In this document: in pieces, positions 61,276 through 64,000 of the stretch | Layout of the letters: each line of letters starts with the position of its first letter | Numbering within the stretch: the first letter of the stretch is position 1 | NCBI GenBank assembly: GCA_039029315.1 | Contig: JBCCGK010000050.1 | Span: 14,239 to 78,238 of the forward strand | DNA length: 64,000 bases | Direction: 5' to 3' | DNA from: JBCCCJ01 sp039029315 | Lineage (GTDB): Bacteria; Bacteroidota; Bacteroidia; J057 | Position numbers and translations under genes: made by a program | The notes under the pieces: model-generated | What the model was told of the DNA's origin: nothing | The model's input: only the letters and a program-made list of their open reading frames with translations | Database searches by the model: none

Positions 61276-61488
61276 GAGACTGTTTTGAAATTTGTACTGA
61301 GAATTTTTAGGGGGTATTTTTTTCTCAGAGACTGTTTGAGTTTTGTTTATGGAATTTGTTATAGGTCATTTTTTTGACCTTCAAGGCGGAAAAACCGGAA
61401 TGTAGCAGAGCTACATGAGGATTTTTTCAACGCAGAAGGGCGAAAAAAGGGGCATAACAAAACCATAGGATAATATTCAAACAGTCTC
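61276..61488. mobile_element. 213-bp MITE-like element, copy 1
   Basis: The element starts gagactgttt and ends aaacagtctc (10-bp perfect terminal inverted repeat). It is flanked by TCA on both sides (61273-61275 and 61489-61491), a 3-bp target duplication of the TNA type. It carries no ORF. Inside, at 61328, lies a second copy of the left terminus (gagactgtttgag), again preceded by TCA, so the first 52 bp look like an extra left end. Further in is a hairpin, atgtagc-aga-gctacat. A second copy is at 63787-63999. Confidence 0.85.
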
Positions 61489-61581
61489 TCAGCCTCATTA
61501 TATGTAACTATTTGCGAATAGTGAAGACATATATGAACAAAGCATCCTCGTCCATTTTCGCTTGAACAAGATCCTCATACC

Positions 61582-63786
61582 ATGCCAAACGCTGCCAATC
61601 CGACCACACATAACCGCAGACAATTTCTCACCATCGGTGGAAGTCTTCTGATTGGTTTCCCACTTTTGGGAGGCTGCCTAACTAGCGATACAGATGAAAG
61701 TCCTCAAGTCAAGCTTCCAGGAAGCCTTAGACGGACATCTGAGGTAGATGCCTGGTTGGAGGTTCTGGAAGATGGTCGAGTTCGTGTTTTCAGTGGAAAA
61801 GTTGAACTCGGGCAGGGCATCCGTATTGCCATCAAGCAGGTAGCTGCGGAGGAACTATACATGGATCTGGATCAGGTGGAAGTGGTATTGGCAGAAACAG
61901 GGCGTACACCCAACGAAGGCTATACCTCTGGGAGTGGATCGATTCAGAGCAGTGCCATTGCTGTGAGACATGCTGCTGCCTATGCGCGCGAACAGCTCTT
62001 ACACATGGCTGCAACCCGCCTGCAACTTCCAGTAGCAGAATTGACCATCAGCAAAGGAAACATTCTCACCCCTGAAGGCTCTAGCCTGAGTTTTGCAGAA
62101 GTGTTGGAGGGTCAACAAATCACCGGTGCAATCCAATTGCCTGTTCCTCTCAAACCTACATCTGACTACCAATATGTCGGAAAATCTATCCGCAGAGGGG
62201 ATTTGATGGCCATGGTGATGGGCAAGGGTATGTTCGTACAGGATTTGAGATTCCCCGGAATGCTATATGGGAAAGTCTTGCGGCCCAAAAATTATCAATC
62301 ATCATTATTGAGTTTTGATCAAAAGGCTTTTGAGGCAGCTGCTCCATCTGTCCTTCAGACGATTGTGGATGGGAGCTTCATTGGTGTGATCTGCAAAAGT
62401 AGCTATGAAGCGACAACAGCGATTAGGGTGCTGGAAGAATTTACAGAATGGTCTGAACCAGATTTTTTGCCCGTACAAAAAGAGTTGCCCAGTTTTTTCA
62501 AACAAAGCGCAGAGGCTCCAACAATTGCTAAAGAAAGAGGAGTCATCAGCAAATTAGGCAGCAATGCCCTCACAGCCTCCTATTTCAAACCCTATCATAT
62601 GCACGCTTCTTTGGGGCCAGCTTGTTCTGTCGCCATGTATGATGGCCAAGTATTGCATGTCTGGACCAATAGCCAGGGGATTTATCCCTTGCGTGAAGCT
62701 CTCAAAAGCATGTTGGGTATGACTTCCGAGCAGATCCACATCATCAGTGTGCCAGGGCCAGGAGTCTTTGGACATACGAGTTCGGATGATGCGGCAGCCG
62801 ATGCGGCAATTATGGCGATTGCTCACCCACAAAAGCATATCATGCTGGAGTGGTCTCGCGAAGATGACATGCGCTGGGAACCTTATGGTTCAGCCATGAT
62901 CGTAGCACTTGAAGCTGATTTGGGTGAATCAGGACAAATCCAACAGTGGACCACCGATGTCTGGACGGATTCTCAAAGTACTCGCCCCAATAAAGATGCA
63001 GGCAGTTTGCTCACTGCACGCTATCTGGCGGATGCAAAGCCGATGCAGGGGCGTGGCTATCTGAATGGTGGACATAGAAATGCAGATCCCTATTATGATA
63101 TTCCAAATCTTCGGGTACAAGCCCATTTTTTCGATGGGCCACTTCGGGTTTCTTCTCTCAGAAGCCTAGCTGCCTATGGCAACGCCTTTGCGATCGAGTC
63201 CTTTATGGACGAACTGGCAGATCGGGCGGGCAAAGATCCGGTAGCATTTAGACTGACACATTTGACTGATCCCAGAGCGAAAGCTGTTCTTGAGCGGGTT
63301 CAGGACATGTGCAAAGATACTCCTGTCGATTCAGGGGAAGGGATCGGTTTTGCCTTCTGCCGTTATAAGAACTATGCAGCCTATTGCGCCATTGCGGCCA
63401 AGATCAAAGTGGAAGAACAAACTGGAAACATTCGCCTCCTCAAGATGTGGACTGCTGTAGATGTAGGAGAGGTGATCAATCCCGATGGACTGCGCAACCA
63501 AACAGAAGGTGGGTTGCTTCAGGCTGCCAGCTGGACCTTGGCAGAAGAGGTGCGATTTGATGAGGTTGGCATTCAGAGCAGCAATTTTGGAAGCTATCCC
63601 ATGTTGCGATATAGCGATATGCCAGACATAGAAGTGGCCATCCTTGATCGACCGGATGAACCGGCGATGGGTGGGGGAGAAGCTTCTGTTCCACCTGTAG
63701 GGGCCGCGATTGCCAATGCGGTGTTTCGGGCCAGCGGACAACGGCTATATACATTGCCGTTGAAGATAAAAGGAGAAAATGGCTAA
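61582..63786 (+). CDS. Tat-exported xanthine dehydrogenase/IorB-like molybdopterin subunit
   Basis: The 734-residue product has a Tat leader (NRRQFLTIGGSLLIGFPLLGG) ending in a lipobox-like Cys. The mature protein matches the large subunit of the xanthine oxidase family, in the isoquinoline 1-oxidoreductase beta branch: SGKVELGQGIRIAIKQVAAEEL, the TSGSGSIQSS segment, the Moco-binding VPGPGVFGHTSSDDAAADAA and EWSREDDMRWEPYGSA, and the late PAMGGGEASVPPVGAAIANAV with the active-site Glu. Such enzymes need a [2Fe-2S] small subunit; none is seen upstream and the window ends 214 bp downstream. The catalytic Glu is present. The gene is bracketed by the two MITE copies; the second starts right after the TAA stop. 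Confidence 0.93.
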   Translation: MPNAANPTTHNRRQFLTIGGSLLIGFPLLGGCLTSDTDESPQVKLPGSLRRTSEVDAWLEVLEDGRVRVFSGKVELGQGIRIAIKQVAAEELYMDLDQVEVVLAETGRTPNEGYTSGSGSIQSSAIAVRHAAAYAREQLLHMAATRLQLPVAELTISKGNILTPEGSSLSFAEVLEGQQITGAIQLPVPLKPTSDYQYVGKSIRRGDLMAMVMGKGMFVQDLRFPGMLYGKVLRPKNYQSSLLSFDQKAFEAAAPSVLQTIVDGSFIGVICKSSYEATTAIRVLEEFTEWSEPDFLPVQKELPSFFKQSAEAPTIAKERGVISKLGSNALTASYFKPYHMHASLGPACSVAMYDGQVLHVWTNSQGIYPLREALKSMLGMTSEQIHIISVPGPGVFGHTSSDDAAADAAIMAIAHPQKHIMLEWSREDDMRWEPYGSAMIVALEADLGESGQIQQWTTDVWTDSQSTRPNKDAGSLLTARYLADAKPMQGRGYLNGGHRNADPYYDIPNLRVQAHFFDGPLRVSSLRSLAAYGNAFAIESFMDELADRAGKDPVAFRLTHLTDPRAKAVLERVQDMCKDTPVDSGEGIGFAFCRYKNYAAYCAIAAKIKVEEQTGNIRLLKMWTAVDVGEVINPDGLRNQTEGGLLQAASWTLAEEVRFDEVGIQSSNFGSYPMLRYSDMPDIEVAILDRPDEPAMGGGEASVPPVGAAIANAVFRASGQRLYTLPLKIKGENG

Positions 63787-63999
63787 GAGACTGTTTTGGA
63801 ATCTGTGCTGAGAATTTTTATGGTGTAGTTTTTTCTCAGAGACTGTTTGAGTTTTGTTGATGGAATTTGTTATAGGTGATTTTTTTGACCTTCAAGGCGG
63901 AAAAACCGGAATGTAGCAGAGCTACATGAGGATTTTTTCAACGCAGAAGGGCGAAAAAAGGGGCAAAACAAAACCATAGGATAATATTCAAACAGTCTC
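63787..63999. mobile_element. 213-bp MITE-like element, copy 2
   Basis: Same orientation and same length as copy 1, with about 9 mismatches over 213 bp. It starts at the base after the TAA stop of the molybdoenzyme gene, and the TAA itself is a legal TNA target site. The right terminus ends at 63999 and the next base is T, as expected for a second TAA that lies outside the window. It also has the internal extra left terminus. Confidence 0.85.
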
Positions 64000-64000
64000 T

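Noticed and set aside
61276..63999. The two MITE copies as ends of one composite transposon
   Set aside because: Copy 1 has its own TCA on both sides, which points to separate insertions; mobilisation of the pair remains only a possibility.

Overview
The window reads as a chromosomal segment of a Bacteroidota bacterium, most likely a Saprospiria (Lewinella/Haliscomenobacter-like) or Cytophagia relative; the lineage is inferred from gene content only. Supporting signs are a secreted protein with a type IX secretion C-terminal sorting domain, a TPR/histidine kinase/receiver/AraC one-piece hybrid regulator, a Reg_prop beta-propeller histidine kinase, promoters of the TTTG-N19-TAnnTTTG type, mostly absent Shine-Dalgarno sequences, many lipoproteins, and primase and L32 proteins that lack zinc ligands. 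No tRNA, rRNA or CRISPR array was seen.

Layout. 1-5.3 kb is an accessory-looking stretch: a partial FG-GAP protein, a class III cyclase remnant, a Tat-exported nucleoside hydrolase, an XisH/XisI pair, a small lipoprotein, and a Fic protein preceded by helically phased hexamer repeats. 5.7-18 kb holds a TlpA-like lipoprotein, a methyltransferase, a DUF72/TspO-like overlapping pair, a VWA protein, dnaG, a SulP transporter and an OmpR-type two-component pair. 18.4-26 kb is mostly housekeeping: surE-lpxB, an S9 peptidase, a HAD phosphatase, mscL, a hexapeptide acyltransferase, and yceD(DUF177)-rpmF.

26.1-36.2 kb is a coherent cluster. A membrane-anchored winged-helix regulator is divergent from a PSD1/DUF1553 cytochrome (with a CBM6-like insertion), a DUF1501 protein, a DUF2231/cytochrome/LRR protein, a Tat-exported Gfo/Idh/MocA oxidoreductase and a GT39-like membrane protein. 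Together they look like a periplasmic module for oxidising carbohydrate; the DUF1080 hydrolase near 61 kb and the XdhC/IorB-like molybdoenzyme after it fit the same theme but are not linked to it.

36.4-55 kb carries a GNAT/FemAB-like, LON-domain, SH3 lipoprotein operon, two large signalling proteins, a GH3/beta-lactamase fusion whose GH3 half looks catalytically dead, parE, an IscA-type protein and a penicillin acylase. 55-64 kb carries a triple-LamG T9SS cargo, an orphan contractile-tail sheath protein with an apparent Sec signal peptide, an unknown secreted protein, a Uma2 nuclease-fold protein, the DUF1080 lipoprotein and a molybdoenzyme gene flanked by two 213-bp MITE-like repeats.

The most unusual items are the exported orphan sheath protein, the phased repeat array before fic, the MITE pair (one abutting a stop codon that doubles as target site), and the CBM6-bearing cytochrome.
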